Below are positions 1 to 8,316 of a DNA stretch of 64,000 nt, piece after piece. How positions within the stretch are numbered: the stretch's first letter is position 1; each line of letters opens with the position of its first letter. The translations under genes and the position numbers were made by a program. The DNA is taken from the NCBI GenBank assembly GCA_965237765.1, contig OZ250157.1, forward strand, positions 2,542,001 to 2,606,000, in the 5' to 3' direction. The notes under the pieces are model-generated. The model worked only from the letters and a program-made list of their open reading frames with translations, was not told the origin of the DNA and ran no database searches. The stretch comes from WTGJ01 sp965237765 (lineage in GTDB: Bacteria; Chloroflexota; Anaerolineae; Aggregatilineales; Phototrophicaceae).

Positions 1-1083
1 GACAGCCTCGTCCGTCACCTCAATTCCGTACGCGGAGGCGAGTTGCGGCCGCGTTATCCGCAACATCGCGATGCATTCTTCCAATTCTGGTTCTCCCACG
101 GTAACCAGCTGGCTATGTTCGGCGATGGCGCGGATGGGGGCGATGCGCTCGCGGTAATCCTGCTCGGTTGTGGCGGCCATTATCAATGGCGCGTCGCCCA
201 AGAAGGATTTCTGGATCAATGACGCGGCCTTGGAATATTCGGCGCGCAACCGGCCATCAAAGAAGCGATGCACATGTGGCAAGAAGAGGATGCCACCAAC
301 TGCTTGTTTGATGCCATCCTGTAATGCCCGAACCGGATTATCCAATAGGGCTGTTTCTTCCAGCTGTACCAGATTTTCGATGCCAGCGGGGCCTTTCCCT
401 TCTGCAATGATCAGCGCAAGGCTATAAGCGAGCGTGCGCTTGCCGACTCCGTCCGGCCCGATCAGGATGACATGCCGATTCACCGCCTGCGAGACGATGT
501 TCATTACCGAACGCAGCAATTCCTCTCGAAAATAAACCGCGCGCAGGTTGCCTGTTTTTGCTTCCTCGACGTGGTCTATGAATAGCCCGGCGGCCTGGCG
601 GTGCGGGCCCTTCTTAATCTTACTTGAAATCCCCAGGCTTCGTGACGTAATTCCATGCCGCTTCAAGAGGTAGCTGGTATTCAGCTGGCTCTCCGTCATC
701 ACCAGCAGGACGTGATCCGTGTCGATGCTGCTCTCGTCGCGAGCGTTGGCGATGCTCAATGCCTCATCCAGCATGATGACTGTCTGCCGCGATAACCCGA
801 CGCGCAAACCCGCTTCAGTCTTGTAGAATAACTTGCCATCCAATTCGCGCTGGGTGCGCAAGGTCTGCTCCAATTGCCGTTCCAGCGTTTCCAGTTCGGT
901 GACGCCCTTCTCGATGAGCGGCCGCAAGAGGCGATGTGCGGCATTCTGACTCTGGCGCAGCAATGCCAACAAGACCAGTGCCGGCACCAACTGCGGCTGA
1001 CGGTAGCGATTGCGCAAGAGCGCTGCTTCATCCAGCGCGCGTCGCAGGTCAGCACTCAATAATTTCGGGTTCAGCATGCCCAT
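1..1083 (-). CDS. Clp-like AAA+ protein with degenerate ATPase motifs (partial, 3' end cut by window)
   Basis: The first 361 codons are visible, from ATG at 1083 running off the left edge. Residues about 8-70 and 95-155 look like two Clp_N repeats. A ClpA/ClpC-type D1 fold follows and reaches the familiar 'Y-x-I-E-V-T-D-E-A-V' stretch at the edge. The nucleotide motifs are damaged. Walker A reads GPDGVGKRT (G209-K215), so the Ser/Thr that should follow Lys is Arg. Walker B reads GGILFLPHVHRFF (from about residue 263), so the usual Asp-Glu is Pro-His. The visible ring domain is therefore probably inactive as an ATPase, and any activity would need a second domain beyond the window. It may be a scaffold or adaptor derived from ClpC. 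A TGCTATACT extended -10 lies 46 nt upstream. The gene follows a response regulator on the same strand. Family assignment is moderately sure; function is unknown. Confidence 0.75.
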   Translation of the reverse strand, partial: MGMLNPKLLSADLRRALDEAALLRNRYRQPQLVPALVLLALLRQSQNAAHRLLRPLIEKGVTELETLERQLEQTLRTQRELDGKLFYKTEAGLRVGLSRQTVIMLDEALSIANARDESSIDTDHVLLVMTESQLNTSYLLKRHGITSRSLGISSKIKKGPHRQAAGLFIDHVEEAKTGNLRAVYFREELLRSVMNIVSQAVNRHVILIGPDGVGKRTLAYSLALIIAEGKGPAGIENLVQLEETALLDNPVRALQDGIKQAVGGILFLPHVHRFFDGRLRAEYSKAASLIQKSFLGDAPLIMAATTEQDYRERIAPIRAIAEHSQLVTVGEPELEECIAMLRITRPQLASAYGIEVTDEAV

Positions 1084-1128
1084 TGCGGTGGTTGTGGAAC
1101 TCCGACGTTTGGTCCAGCTTCGTGGCCG

Positions 1129-1137
1129 AGTATAGCA
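1129..1137 (-). promoter_or_regulatory. Extended -10 promoter for the Clp-like gene
   Basis: TGCTATACT on the minus strand, about 46 nt before the ATG at 1083. No good -35 is visible, as expected for an extended -10. The same box recurs upstream of mreB, minC, fabG, der and the histidine kinase. Confidence 0.5.
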
Positions 1138-1150
1138 AAACTGACGGCTT

Positions 1151-1969
1151 TCATTCTGCGGGTGCGATGGCTAAGCGATAACCGACGCCGCGGACATTTA
1201 CGATGCTGTTGCTGGTGCTCTGAATGGCCCGCAGTTTACGGCGTAGATTGCTGATGTGCGGGCGAATGAGGACGCGCGCTTCCTGTTCCTCGGCATGATA
1301 GCCGCGCAGTTCGCGCACCAATTCGCCGCAAGTGACGACGCGTTCCTGGTGTGCGGCCAGATATAGCAATAGGTCGAATTCGGTTGGGGTGGCGTTTACT
1401 TCGCCGTAGCCGCTCTGCAATTGGTATCTTCCCGGATGCACGATCAAATCGCCAAGTTGGATGGGTGACGTCTCTACAGTTACTGCCCTGTGGGCGGGCA
1501 GCGGCGAACCTTCCCGAGAATTGATCGTAGCGGGATCCAGCGCGTCCAACTGATCGCGGATGCTTTTCAGCAGGAAACGTCGGTTCTGAATCTGCCTTGC
1601 CTGTGCCAATCCCCTCGCTACCGCATCCCGCAAAGTGTCGCTGTGAATGGGTTTGCTGAGGTAATCGAAAGCGCCTCCGCGCAGGGCCGCTAAGGCCGTT
1701 TCCAGGCTGCTGCACGTTATCATGAGTATGACGACCAGTTCCGGATCGCGTTCACGCAGGGCATCGAGCAGGCGCAGGCCATCCGCGCGGCGCAGGTCCA
1801 GATCGACGAGTATCAAGTCTACGGGCGTAGATTTTTGGAATTGTAAGGCCGCGCTCGTACTATGCGCCTCGTGAGTGTGGTGCCCAAGGCGGCGCAGGCT
1901 GCGACAGAGGGCGTAGCGCTGGGAGCCATTGCTTTCGACTACGAGGATATCTGCTTTCGTTTCTGGCAT
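1151..1969 (-). CDS. OmpR-type DNA-binding response regulator
   Basis: A 272-residue two-domain regulator. The receiver covers residues 5-125, with candidate phospho-acceptor D56 (in V-D-L-D), the conserved Thr (I-T-C) and a Lys-Pro loop (S-K-P). A winged-helix DNA-binding domain covers residues about 170-270, with the OmpR signature P-T-E-F-D and the C-terminal N-V-R-G-V-G-Y-R-L hairpin. The acidic pair that holds Mg2+ is altered: the usual D-D or E-D after the first strand is E12-S13, so phosphorylation may be weak or replaced by another input. I start at the ATG at 1969; a longer frame would run into tilS and adds no domain residues. No kinase is adjacent. A nested inverted repeat lies just upstream (1985-2022) and could be an autoregulatory site. 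The Clp-like gene lies 67 nt downstream. Confidence 0.85.
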   Translation of the reverse strand: MPETKADILVVESNGSQRYALCRSLRRLGHHTHEAHSTSAALQFQKSTPVDLILVDLDLRRADGLRLLDALRERDPELVVILMITCSSLETALAALRGGAFDYLSKPIHSDTLRDAVARGLAQARQIQNRRFLLKSIRDQLDALDPATINSREGSPLPAHRAVTVETSPIQLGDLIVHPGRYQLQSGYGEVNATPTEFDLLLYLAAHQERVVTCGELVRELRGYHAEEQEARVLIRPHISNLRRKLRAIQSTSNSIVNVRGVGYRLAIAPAE

Positions 1970-1984
1970 ATTTTTTACACTTAG

Positions 1985-2022
1985 CGTTAAGTTCGTGTCC
2001 GTATCTTTATGATACCTTAACG
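1985..2022. repeat. Nested inverted repeat between tilS and the response regulator
   Basis: The outer arms CGTTAAG (1985-1991) and CTTAACG (2016-2022) flank an inner dyad GTATC-TTTAT-GATAC (2001-2015). The element spans the tilS stop codon and the response-regulator leader. It could be a weak termination hairpin for tilS or a binding site for the dimeric regulator encoded 16 nt downstream. Neither role is proven. Confidence 0.4.
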
Positions 2023-3444
2023 AAGCCAACGTAGTTGATAGATACTTGCTGGCGACCCTTTTGTCGGGTGGAATTGCTCGCCAATATGCCAGCGTCCATG
2101 CCAATGGATCGCCGCGATGGCGCCATCGACAATCAGCAAAGGCAGCCGCATCCGCAATTGCCGTGGCACTTTGCGGTCGATGAGCCAGCGCTTCAGCGAT
2201 TTGCTTTGCCCTTTCATCCCGGCCGGCGCGAAACGGTCACCTGATTGCCGGGTACGTAAGGAGATTTGAGCCGATTCGGGCAGATGGATGTTTCCCCTGT
2301 CCTCTGTAGCTACCGATTCGATCACGAGCGACCAGGCGCTCTCCGGTAATGGAAATGAACCTGGGATCCTCAGAGCAATCTGATGACCCGCAGGTAACAG
2401 AGGCAAATCATCTGGCAGGGGCGCATCTTCGCGTTCGATGATCAAGATCTCGTAGGCTAGGCGCAGACGGATGTCCCCTGTAAGCCTTTGAATCTTTTCC
2501 CCTGCCCCATGCTCGGCGAGGTGTTGTGCCTGCTTTAGCGCGGCCTGATAAAGTGCTTGCCGTCCACCCAAAGCGAAGACTGCGTCACGCAAAATTACTG
2601 ATTGCAACGCGCGGTGTTGGGAGAGGAATTGCGCCCGCGGAATTTCGATGCCGCCGTCGCGCTGCTGGCATTCGCTATGGAGGAATGACTCAGCCTGGGA
2701 TTGCAGGTAATCTTCCGCCTCCGCCGCCACGCCCGCCAGGCGCAGGATGGTTGCATCCAACTGTGGATTGTATCTTCGTAGTAATGGCAGAGTGTAGTGG
2801 CGCAAACGGTTGCGCGTACGCCGCAAATCTGCATTCGTGGCGTCCTCGCGCGGACGCAAACCAGCGCGCGCGCAATATTCGATGAGTTGTGCACGGCGAA
2901 GGTTAAGCAGGGGGCGTACATGCAAAATGTTTGGATGCCCGGCTAGCGCTTGCCGCTCACGCATGCCGGCTAAACCGCGGATGCCACTACCGCGCAAGAA
3001 ATGGCCGAGTACTGTCTCTACCTGGTCGTCGGCATGATGCGCGGTGAAGATGGCGGACACCTCCTGTTCCTGCGCCAGATTCGCGAGGAAATTGTATCGC
3101 AACTCGCGCGCCGCATCTTCCAAGTTCAAGCGCGACAATTTCGCGTAGCTCCGCGTATCGACAGTGCCGACGGTGCAGGGCAAACCCCATTTGGTAGCCA
3201 GTTGCTGGACGGCTTCGCAATCCTCCTGGCCGGCTTGGCTGCGAAGGCCATGATCCAGGCTACCGACCACGAATTCGGCGCTCCACTCCAGCCGCCAGCG
3301 CGCGCAGGCATGCATCAATGCCAGCGAATCTGCTCCACCGGAAACAGCCAATACTACACGTTTGGAAGGTAATGCTTCCAGGTGCTCGGCCAATTTCACT
3401 TTTAGGGCCACTTTCCCTTCTTTGGGATGGAGTTCTTGTGACAT
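2017..3444 (-). CDS. tilS: tRNA(Ile)-lysidine synthase
   Basis: 475 residues. This cytosolic ATP-dependent enzyme converts C34 of the tRNA-Ile CAU anticodon to lysidine, so that AUA is read as isoleucine; it is normally essential. The N-terminal PP-loop ATPase motif S35-G-G-A-D-S40 is intact. The middle holds the TilS substrate-binding region, and the C-terminal domain has the T-R-Q-S-G-D-R-F signature followed by K-S-L-K-R-W. Length matches full two-domain bacterial TilS. I chose ATG 3444 because GGAG (3452-3455) sits 7 nt upstream. Upstream in-frame ATGs at 3450 and 3483 lack such a site, and 3483 touches the mreB promoter. The gene is divergent from mreB. I see no hpt or ftsH neighbour, the usual partners in other phyla. 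Confidence 0.93.
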   Translation of the reverse strand: MSQELHPKEGKVALKVKLAEHLEALPSKRVVLAVSGGADSLALMHACARWRLEWSAEFVVGSLDHGLRSQAGQEDCEAVQQLATKWGLPCTVGTVDTRSYAKLSRLNLEDAARELRYNFLANLAQEQEVSAIFTAHHADDQVETVLGHFLRGSGIRGLAGMRERQALAGHPNILHVRPLLNLRRAQLIEYCARAGLRPREDATNADLRRTRNRLRHYTLPLLRRYNPQLDATILRLAGVAAEAEDYLQSQAESFLHSECQQRDGGIEIPRAQFLSQHRALQSVILRDAVFALGGRQALYQAALKQAQHLAEHGAGEKIQRLTGDIRLRLAYEILIIEREDAPLPDDLPLLPAGHQIALRIPGSFPLPESAWSLVIESVATEDRGNIHLPESAQISLRTRQSGDRFAPAGMKGQSKSLKRWLIDRKVPRQLRMRLPLLIVDGAIAAIHWHGRWHIGEQFHPTKGSPASIYQLRWLR

Positions 3445-3482
3445 GCGCATACTCCGCGCGTTACTAGTGAGGGTGTCTACCA

Positions 3483-3491
3483 TGCTATAAT
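3483..3491 (+). promoter_or_regulatory. Extended -10 promoter of the mreB operon
   Basis: TGCTATAAT, 38 nt before the GTG start of mreB, with an exact TATAAT. No convincing -35. It would drive mreB-mreC-mreD-PBP2 and perhaps further. Confidence 0.6.
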
Positions 3492-3529
3492 CCCAACTGG
3501 CTGCGCTGACGCGGCTTCACGGGGGTAAG

Positions 3530-4594
3530 GTGTTTAGGAACCCGCTCGACCGGATCTTCGGTCTCTTTTCGCTGGATATTGGCATTGACCTCGGTACAGC
3601 CTACACGCTCGTCTATGTTCGCGGTAAGGGTATCATATTGAATGAACCTTCGTTTGTGGCGTTGGAAAAACGTTCGCGGCGGCCGATCGAGTTTGGCGCT
3701 CGTGCGAAAGAAATGTGGGGCAAAAACCCACGTGATATCTTGATCGTTCGTCCCGTGCGCGATGGCGTCATAAGCGAATTTGACATCACCGCGATGATGC
3801 TCGATCACCTCATCCGTCGCGCACATGAGCGGAGCTGGGTGCCCGTCCCGCGGCCACGTGTCGTCGTTGGCATCCCCACTGGCGTAACGGAAGTAGAAAA
3901 ACGCGCGGTCTATGATGCGGCCATCGCCGCGGGCGCGCGTACGTGTTACTTAATCGAGGAGCCGGTTGCGGCGGCCATCGGTGCTGGTCTGCCCGTACAA
4001 GAAACACGAGGCAGCATGGTCATCGATATCGGGGGTGGCACGACTGAGGTGGCTGTCTTTTCGTTGGGCGGCATCGTCATCAGCCGCTCCATTCGCGTAG
4101 CCAGTGACGAGATGGATGAGGATATCATCCGCTACATGCGCAGCAAGCACAAGTTAATGATTGGCGAAGCGATGGCTGAACGCGTCAAGATCCAGATCGG
4201 TTCCGCCTATCCGCTGGTACAGGAACTAACCACCGATGTTCACGGTCGAAACCTCATTAGCGGATTGCCAGACACGGTGGAATTGAGCAGCATCGAAGTG
4301 CGCGAAGCAATCGCCGGCTCTCTCAACATCCTCATCGATAACGTAAAAGATGTGTTGGATGAAACGCCACCCGAATTGATTTCTGATCTCATCACCAACG
4401 GCATCTGTATGGCGGGTGGCGGTAGCATCCTGCGAGAAATTACGCGTCGCATGACAGATGAAGTGAATATCGACACGTGGATCGCCAACGATCCACGCAC
4501 CTGTGTCGCGCGTGGAGCCGGCCTCGTGTTGGAAGATTACGCGAATCTGCGGCGCTTGTTGGTTGGTGTGGAACGTGGCAGCACCCGCCACTGA
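3530..4594 (+). CDS. mreB: Rod-shape-determining actin homologue MreB
   Basis: 354 residues, the usual MreB length. This membrane-associated actin-like ATPase forms short filaments that steer the elongasome during side-wall growth. The actin-fold nucleotide motifs are present: phosphate-1 D-I-G-I-D-L-G-T-A-Y near residues 15-25, phosphate-2 V-I-D-I-G-G-G-T-T-E in the middle, and the adenosine motif M-A-G-G-G-S near residue 290. Translation starts at a GTG directly after a purine-rich GGGGGTAAG. It heads a plus-strand run continuing with mreC, mreD, the PBP2 gene, minC and rodA, the classical elongation cluster with minC inserted. An extended -10 box precedes it. Confidence 0.97.
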   Translation: MFRNPLDRIFGLFSLDIGIDLGTAYTLVYVRGKGIILNEPSFVALEKRSRRPIEFGARAKEMWGKNPRDILIVRPVRDGVISEFDITAMMLDHLIRRAHERSWVPVPRPRVVVGIPTGVTEVEKRAVYDAAIAAGARTCYLIEEPVAAAIGAGLPVQETRGSMVIDIGGGTTEVAVFSLGGIVISRSIRVASDEMDEDIIRYMRSKHKLMIGEAMAERVKIQIGSAYPLVQELTTDVHGRNLISGLPDTVELSSIEVREAIAGSLNILIDNVKDVLDETPPELISDLITNGICMAGGGSILREITRRMTDEVNIDTWIANDPRTCVARGAGLVLEDYANLRRLLVGVERGSTRH

Positions 4595-4639
4595 GCGTTG
4601 CCGCATGATCATCGCATTCACAGGGTTTTTGGCTAAAGG

Positions 4640-5484
4640 ATGAACGCGCGTTTCTTGCGCAATCGCGGCTTCTTATTCGCGCTCAGCGTCACCCTTGCGC
4701 TCGTGCTTATCCTTCTGAGCGTGAGTGGCAACCTGCGCTCGCTCGAATCGGTTATCGCCTTTCCGTTGACGATCGTCAGCAGCGTGCTGAATCAACTGGC
4801 CCTCCGCCTGAGTGGAGACATCGAAGATTTGAGCGAGTTGCGCTATTTGCGCCAGCGCGTCATCGATTTGGAGGAGCTCGTCGGCCAATACCAGAGCGAG
4901 CAGATCGCCCTGCGCGAAATCCAATACGATTTCAATCGGATGGCTGCGTTGCTAAATTACGCGCAAACGAACGAGACGGCGCGCTACCTAGCGGCGGAAA
5001 TCATCGCGACCGAAACAAGCGGTTGTTGCAGGGCATCATCATCAATCGTGGCTCACGTGATGGTGTAACGGTGGGTATGCCGGTTGTCACCGAGCTGGGC
5101 CTAGTAGGACGAATTGTGGATGTCAAAGCGAACGCCGCACAAGTCTTGCTCGTTACGGATGTGAATAGTGCCGTGAGCTCGCGCTTGCAAAGCACTCGAG
5201 CGCAGGGCAGCGTTCGGGGCGGATTTGGCGGAGGATTGCGCATGACCTTAATTCCGCTCGACGCAGTGATTCAGCTGAATGACATTGCCTTGACATCTGG
5301 CCTAGGCGGCAATATTCCGGCTGATTTGGTAATCGGTCAGGTATCCAGCATCCGCCAGTTCGAGTTTGAGCTATTTCAGGAAGCGGAAGTGAGCAGTCTC
5401 ATAGATTTCGACGCGCTCGAATTCGTTCTCATCATCACCAGTTTCCAGCCAGTTGATTTGAGCGCTTTCGAGGATGCGGGCTGA
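4640..5484 (+). CDS. mreC: Rod-shape-determining protein MreC, reading frame broken by an apparent 1-nt deletion
   Basis: MreC is a bitopic scaffold that links MreB and RodA/PBP2 on the outer membrane face. The N-terminal part (from 4640) has a transmembrane segment at residues about 11-29 and a coiled coil near 55-90. The beta-domain continues in another frame from about 5023, with the family pattern I-I-I-N-R-G-S-R-D-G-V-T-V-G-M-P-V-V. The two frames meet at 5021-5026 (ggttgt). Adding one G there would give G-W-L-Q-G-I-I-I-N, restoring a Trp typical of MreC and a protein of 281 residues. As written, translation from 4640 stops at 5068 after 142 residues. Because both halves are well conserved, I suspect a sequencing indel more than decay. 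There is no obvious slippery site for programmed shifting. Confidence 0.88.
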
Positions 5485-5499
5485 CAAGATGATGACAGA

Positions 5500-5997
5500 A
5501 TGATCGGGAAATTGAGTATCCTAGCCGGCGCGGCCGTGCTTCAAGCGACGGTCTTCGCGCAAATACGCGTCGGTGGTGGTGGGCCAGATTTCGCGCTTGT
5601 TGTGCTCATCATTTGGGCTGCGCGGCTGCGATTGCGGGATTGCCTCATACTCACATTCGGCAGCAGCTTTTTTCTAGATTTGTTCTCACTATTGCCCACT
5701 GGAAGCACAGCCCTGGGGTTGTTGCCGGCGATCTTCGCGTTGGATTATTGGAAGGAACGTTTATCTCGCATTGGCTTCCCCATCGTGATATTCACCGTAT
5801 GGTTGGCGACGGTTGGCAAGTCGTTCGCTTTGTTGGTGGTGGCGGCACAGGTGGGCTACGAGGTGCCACTGTCGCAGGCCAGCGACGTAACGATTGTCAG
5901 CATGCTCTATAATTCGTTTATCATGGTGCTATATTACTTGTTTAGCCGTGTCCGGGGCGATCGGCGCATTATTTCTCCCTCGGCCACTGCGACCTGA
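5500..5997 (+). CDS. mreD: Rod-shape-determining membrane protein MreD
   Basis: 165 residues, almost entirely hydrophobic, with about five predicted membrane spans, the size and character of MreD. Family resemblance is weak at sequence level, as is usual. The pattern around F-L-D-L-F-S-L-L-P-T-G-S-T-A-L-G matches the conserved MreD loop. It acts in the inner membrane with MreC and RodA-PBP2. The start is ATG 5500, 15 nt after the mreC stop, and the stop lies 2 nt before the PBP2 start, so translation is probably coupled. Confidence 0.88.
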   Translation: MIGKLSILAGAAVLQATVFAQIRVGGGGPDFALVVLIIWAARLRLRDCLILTFGSSFFLDLFSLLPTGSTALGLLPAIFALDYWKERLSRIGFPIVIFTVWLATVGKSFALLVVAAQVGYEVPLSQASDVTIVSMLYNSFIMVLYYLFSRVRGDRRIISPSATAT

Positions 5998-5999
5998 CG

Positions 6000-8282
6000 A
6001 TGGCCACTTACGAACATCCCGCCGTCGGTTGGCGCCTGACATTGTTCCGCGGCATGATTTTAGCCGTTTTCATCATCTTCGCCTTGCGCCTTTATCAACT
6101 TCAAGTGCTCGAATACGAACAGCATAGTACCGACGCGGATGAGAATCGCCTGTCCGAGCTACCCCAGCAAGCGGTGCGCGGAATCCTCATTGACCGTTAC
6201 GACCGTGAGCTGGCCGTCAATGTTCCTTCGTATAACGTGACCGTGATCCCAGCCTATTTGCCGATTGGCGCAGATGCCGAGCAGGAGATATTCAATCGCC
6301 TTTCCGCTCTCACCAATGTGCCAGCGACAGCAGAAATCGCCGAGTTGACCGGGGAAATCAGCATCGAGGAGCTCATTGACGAAGGCGAGCGCATTGCTCC
6401 CTTTCGCCCCGTTACCGTTGCCGCCGATGTTGATTTCTTGGTCGCTTTGCAAATCTTGGAGGAAAAGTTTGACTTGCCAGGCGTGGATATCGACCCAACG
6501 AGCGTGCGGGAATACCCCTATGGTGCTTTGACTTCGCATGTGGTCGGTTACCTTGGCCCCATCCCCGCCGAAGAGGACTTGGAACTGCGCGAGTTGGGCT
6601 ATAACCCCGCCTATGACCGCATCGGCTACGCGGGGATGGAGGCTTACCTCGAAGCCAGCATCAGCGGGCAGCGCGGCTCGATCTTGCGCGAAGTGGATGT
6701 CGCAGGCGAAACCTTGCGCGTATTGGGATTAACGCCACCGACTCCAGGTTTGAGTTACCGCCTCACGCTGGATGTAGATTTGCAGGCAGTTGCTGAAGAA
6801 TCACTTAAAAAATGGATCGCCTTTCGCAACGAAAGCCCCATCGACTCTACAAAAGGCGTTAGTCAGCAAGGAATCGTGCTGGCGATGAACCCCAAAACGG
6901 GTGAAATTCTGACGATGGTCAGTTACCCCAGCTATGACAACTCCCGCTTCGCCCGCACAATTGACGGAGAATACTATTTCGAGTTATTGGATGATCCGCT
7001 CAAGCCGCTTGTCAACCAGGCAACGCAGGGTCTCTACCCACCCGGATCGGTTTGGAAGCTGATCACAGGCATCGGCGTTCTCGAGGAAGAAGTCATCGAC
7101 CCTCGGACTTTGCTCTTCGATGAGGGATCGCTCACAATCGAGAATCGCTACGCGCCGAATGACCCTGCTGCTTCGCAGACTTTCGTCTGCTGGCTCGATG
7201 AAGGGCACGGCAGTGTGAATTTCTTGCAGGGCCTTGCCTGGAGTTGCGACGTATATTTCTACCAGATCGGTGGCGGCAACGTGAACGTATCTTCGAGCTT
7301 TTTACGGCCAGGCGGGCTGGGGATCAACGATCTCTTTCGTTATGCGACGGCTTTCGGCATCAATACACACACGGGTATCGAGTTGCCATTCGAATATATT
7401 GGCCGTATGCCCGACCCAGATTGGAAACGCATCAATTATGGCGAAAGTTGGTCTACCGGTGACACCTACAACGCATCTTTCGGTCAAGGCTATATCAATA
7501 TAACAGCCCTGCAGCTCATCAACTCCATAGCAGCCATCGCCAATGGCGGCACACTCTACCAACCGACGCTCATCCGTGACGCAATCGATCAACAAGGAAA
7601 CGTGATCGAGCCATTTCAAACCGCCATACTGCGCGATGTGCGCATTGAGCATTTGCCCGTTGAACACACCATCACGCTCTTGCTGATCGAAGACATGATC
7701 ATGAAAGGTGAAGATAGCTTGGCTTGCCGCTGCGACCCGTTGGCGGATAGTTACAATCCGGACCGCTGCGATCCGCTCAATTATCGCAATAGTTTTAACG
7801 TCAGTTCGGCGTCCGAAATATTCGAGCCGCGCGCCTATCAGATTTATGAACCGCTGAATTTCTCCTATTCTGGCACCTGTGAGCCATTGCGATTCGATGG
7901 AGATTACCGCCCGGCTTTTGCTGGCGCCCAGTCGCTCGCTTTGGTGCAACAAGGGATGCGCGATGCTGTGACTATCGAAGGCGGGACTGCACTTAGGGCT
8001 GATTTATCATACGTCGAGGTCGCGGGTAAGACGGGCACAGCGGAATATTGCGATAACATCGCGCAGGCGCGGGGATTTTGCCGCTTCGGTGCCTGGGCCG
8101 CGCATGCATGGTTCGCCGCTTACGCGCCGTATGACGACCCGGAGATACTGATCCTCGCATTCATGTATAACGGAGAGGAAGGATCGCGCGTGGCATTGCC
8201 GATCGTCACGGAGACCATGGATAACTATTTTCAGCTGAAACAGGAGCGTGAATTAGCCGTCGATGGCTCACTCGCACAATAA
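6000..8282 (+). CDS. mrdA: Penicillin-binding protein 2, peptidoglycan transpeptidase
   Basis: 760 residues, longer than typical PBP2 (about 600-650). This class B PBP cross-links side-wall peptidoglycan together with RodA. It has an N-terminal membrane anchor at residues about 17-35, then the dimerisation domain with the R-G-x-I-x-D-R-Y motif. The transpeptidase domain has S-V-W-K near residue 350 (catalytic Ser), S-C-D in place of S-x-N (common in this family) and K-T-G near 677. Between S-C-D and K-T-G lies an unusual insert, residues about 570-640. It is cysteine-bearing and built from four short repeats of the form [C/Y]-[D/E]-P-L, and accounts for part of the extra length. The insert faces outside. 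It starts 2 nt after mreD and ends just before minC. Confidence 0.95.
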   Translation: MATYEHPAVGWRLTLFRGMILAVFIIFALRLYQLQVLEYEQHSTDADENRLSELPQQAVRGILIDRYDRELAVNVPSYNVTVIPAYLPIGADAEQEIFNRLSALTNVPATAEIAELTGEISIEELIDEGERIAPFRPVTVAADVDFLVALQILEEKFDLPGVDIDPTSVREYPYGALTSHVVGYLGPIPAEEDLELRELGYNPAYDRIGYAGMEAYLEASISGQRGSILREVDVAGETLRVLGLTPPTPGLSYRLTLDVDLQAVAEESLKKWIAFRNESPIDSTKGVSQQGIVLAMNPKTGEILTMVSYPSYDNSRFARTIDGEYYFELLDDPLKPLVNQATQGLYPPGSVWKLITGIGVLEEEVIDPRTLLFDEGSLTIENRYAPNDPAASQTFVCWLDEGHGSVNFLQGLAWSCDVYFYQIGGGNVNVSSSFLRPGGLGINDLFRYATAFGINTHTGIELPFEYIGRMPDPDWKRINYGESWSTGDTYNASFGQGYINITALQLINSIAAIANGGTLYQPTLIRDAIDQQGNVIEPFQTAILRDVRIEHLPVEHTITLLLIEDMIMKGEDSLACRCDPLADSYNPDRCDPLNYRNSFNVSSASEIFEPRAYQIYEPLNFSYSGTCEPLRFDGDYRPAFAGAQSLALVQQGMRDAVTIEGGTALRADLSYVEVAGKTGTAEYCDNIAQARGFCRFGAWAAHAWFAAYAPYDDPEILILAFMYNGEEGSRVALPIVTETMDNYFQLKQERELAVDGSLAQ

Positions 8283-8300
8283 GTGGGTGAAAACGAAGCG

Positions 8301-8309
8301 TGCTATACT
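8301..8309 (+). promoter_or_regulatory. Extended -10 promoter of minC, consistent with a leaderless mRNA
   Basis: TGCTATACT with its last base 7 nt before the ATG at 8317. Transcription normally begins 6-8 nt after a -10 box, so the first transcribed base would be at or next to the A of the start codon, and no Shine-Dalgarno could be present. Confidence 0.55.
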
Positions 8310-8316
8310 GTTTGTC

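Noticed and set aside
5015..5030. Programmed frameshift in mreC
   Set aside because: No slippery heptamer, stimulatory structure or internal Shine-Dalgarno at suitable spacing is visible. A missing base explains it more simply.
7302..7952. 216-codon minus-strand open frame opposite the PBP2 gene
   Set aside because: Its sequence is the antisense shadow of the transpeptidase domain.
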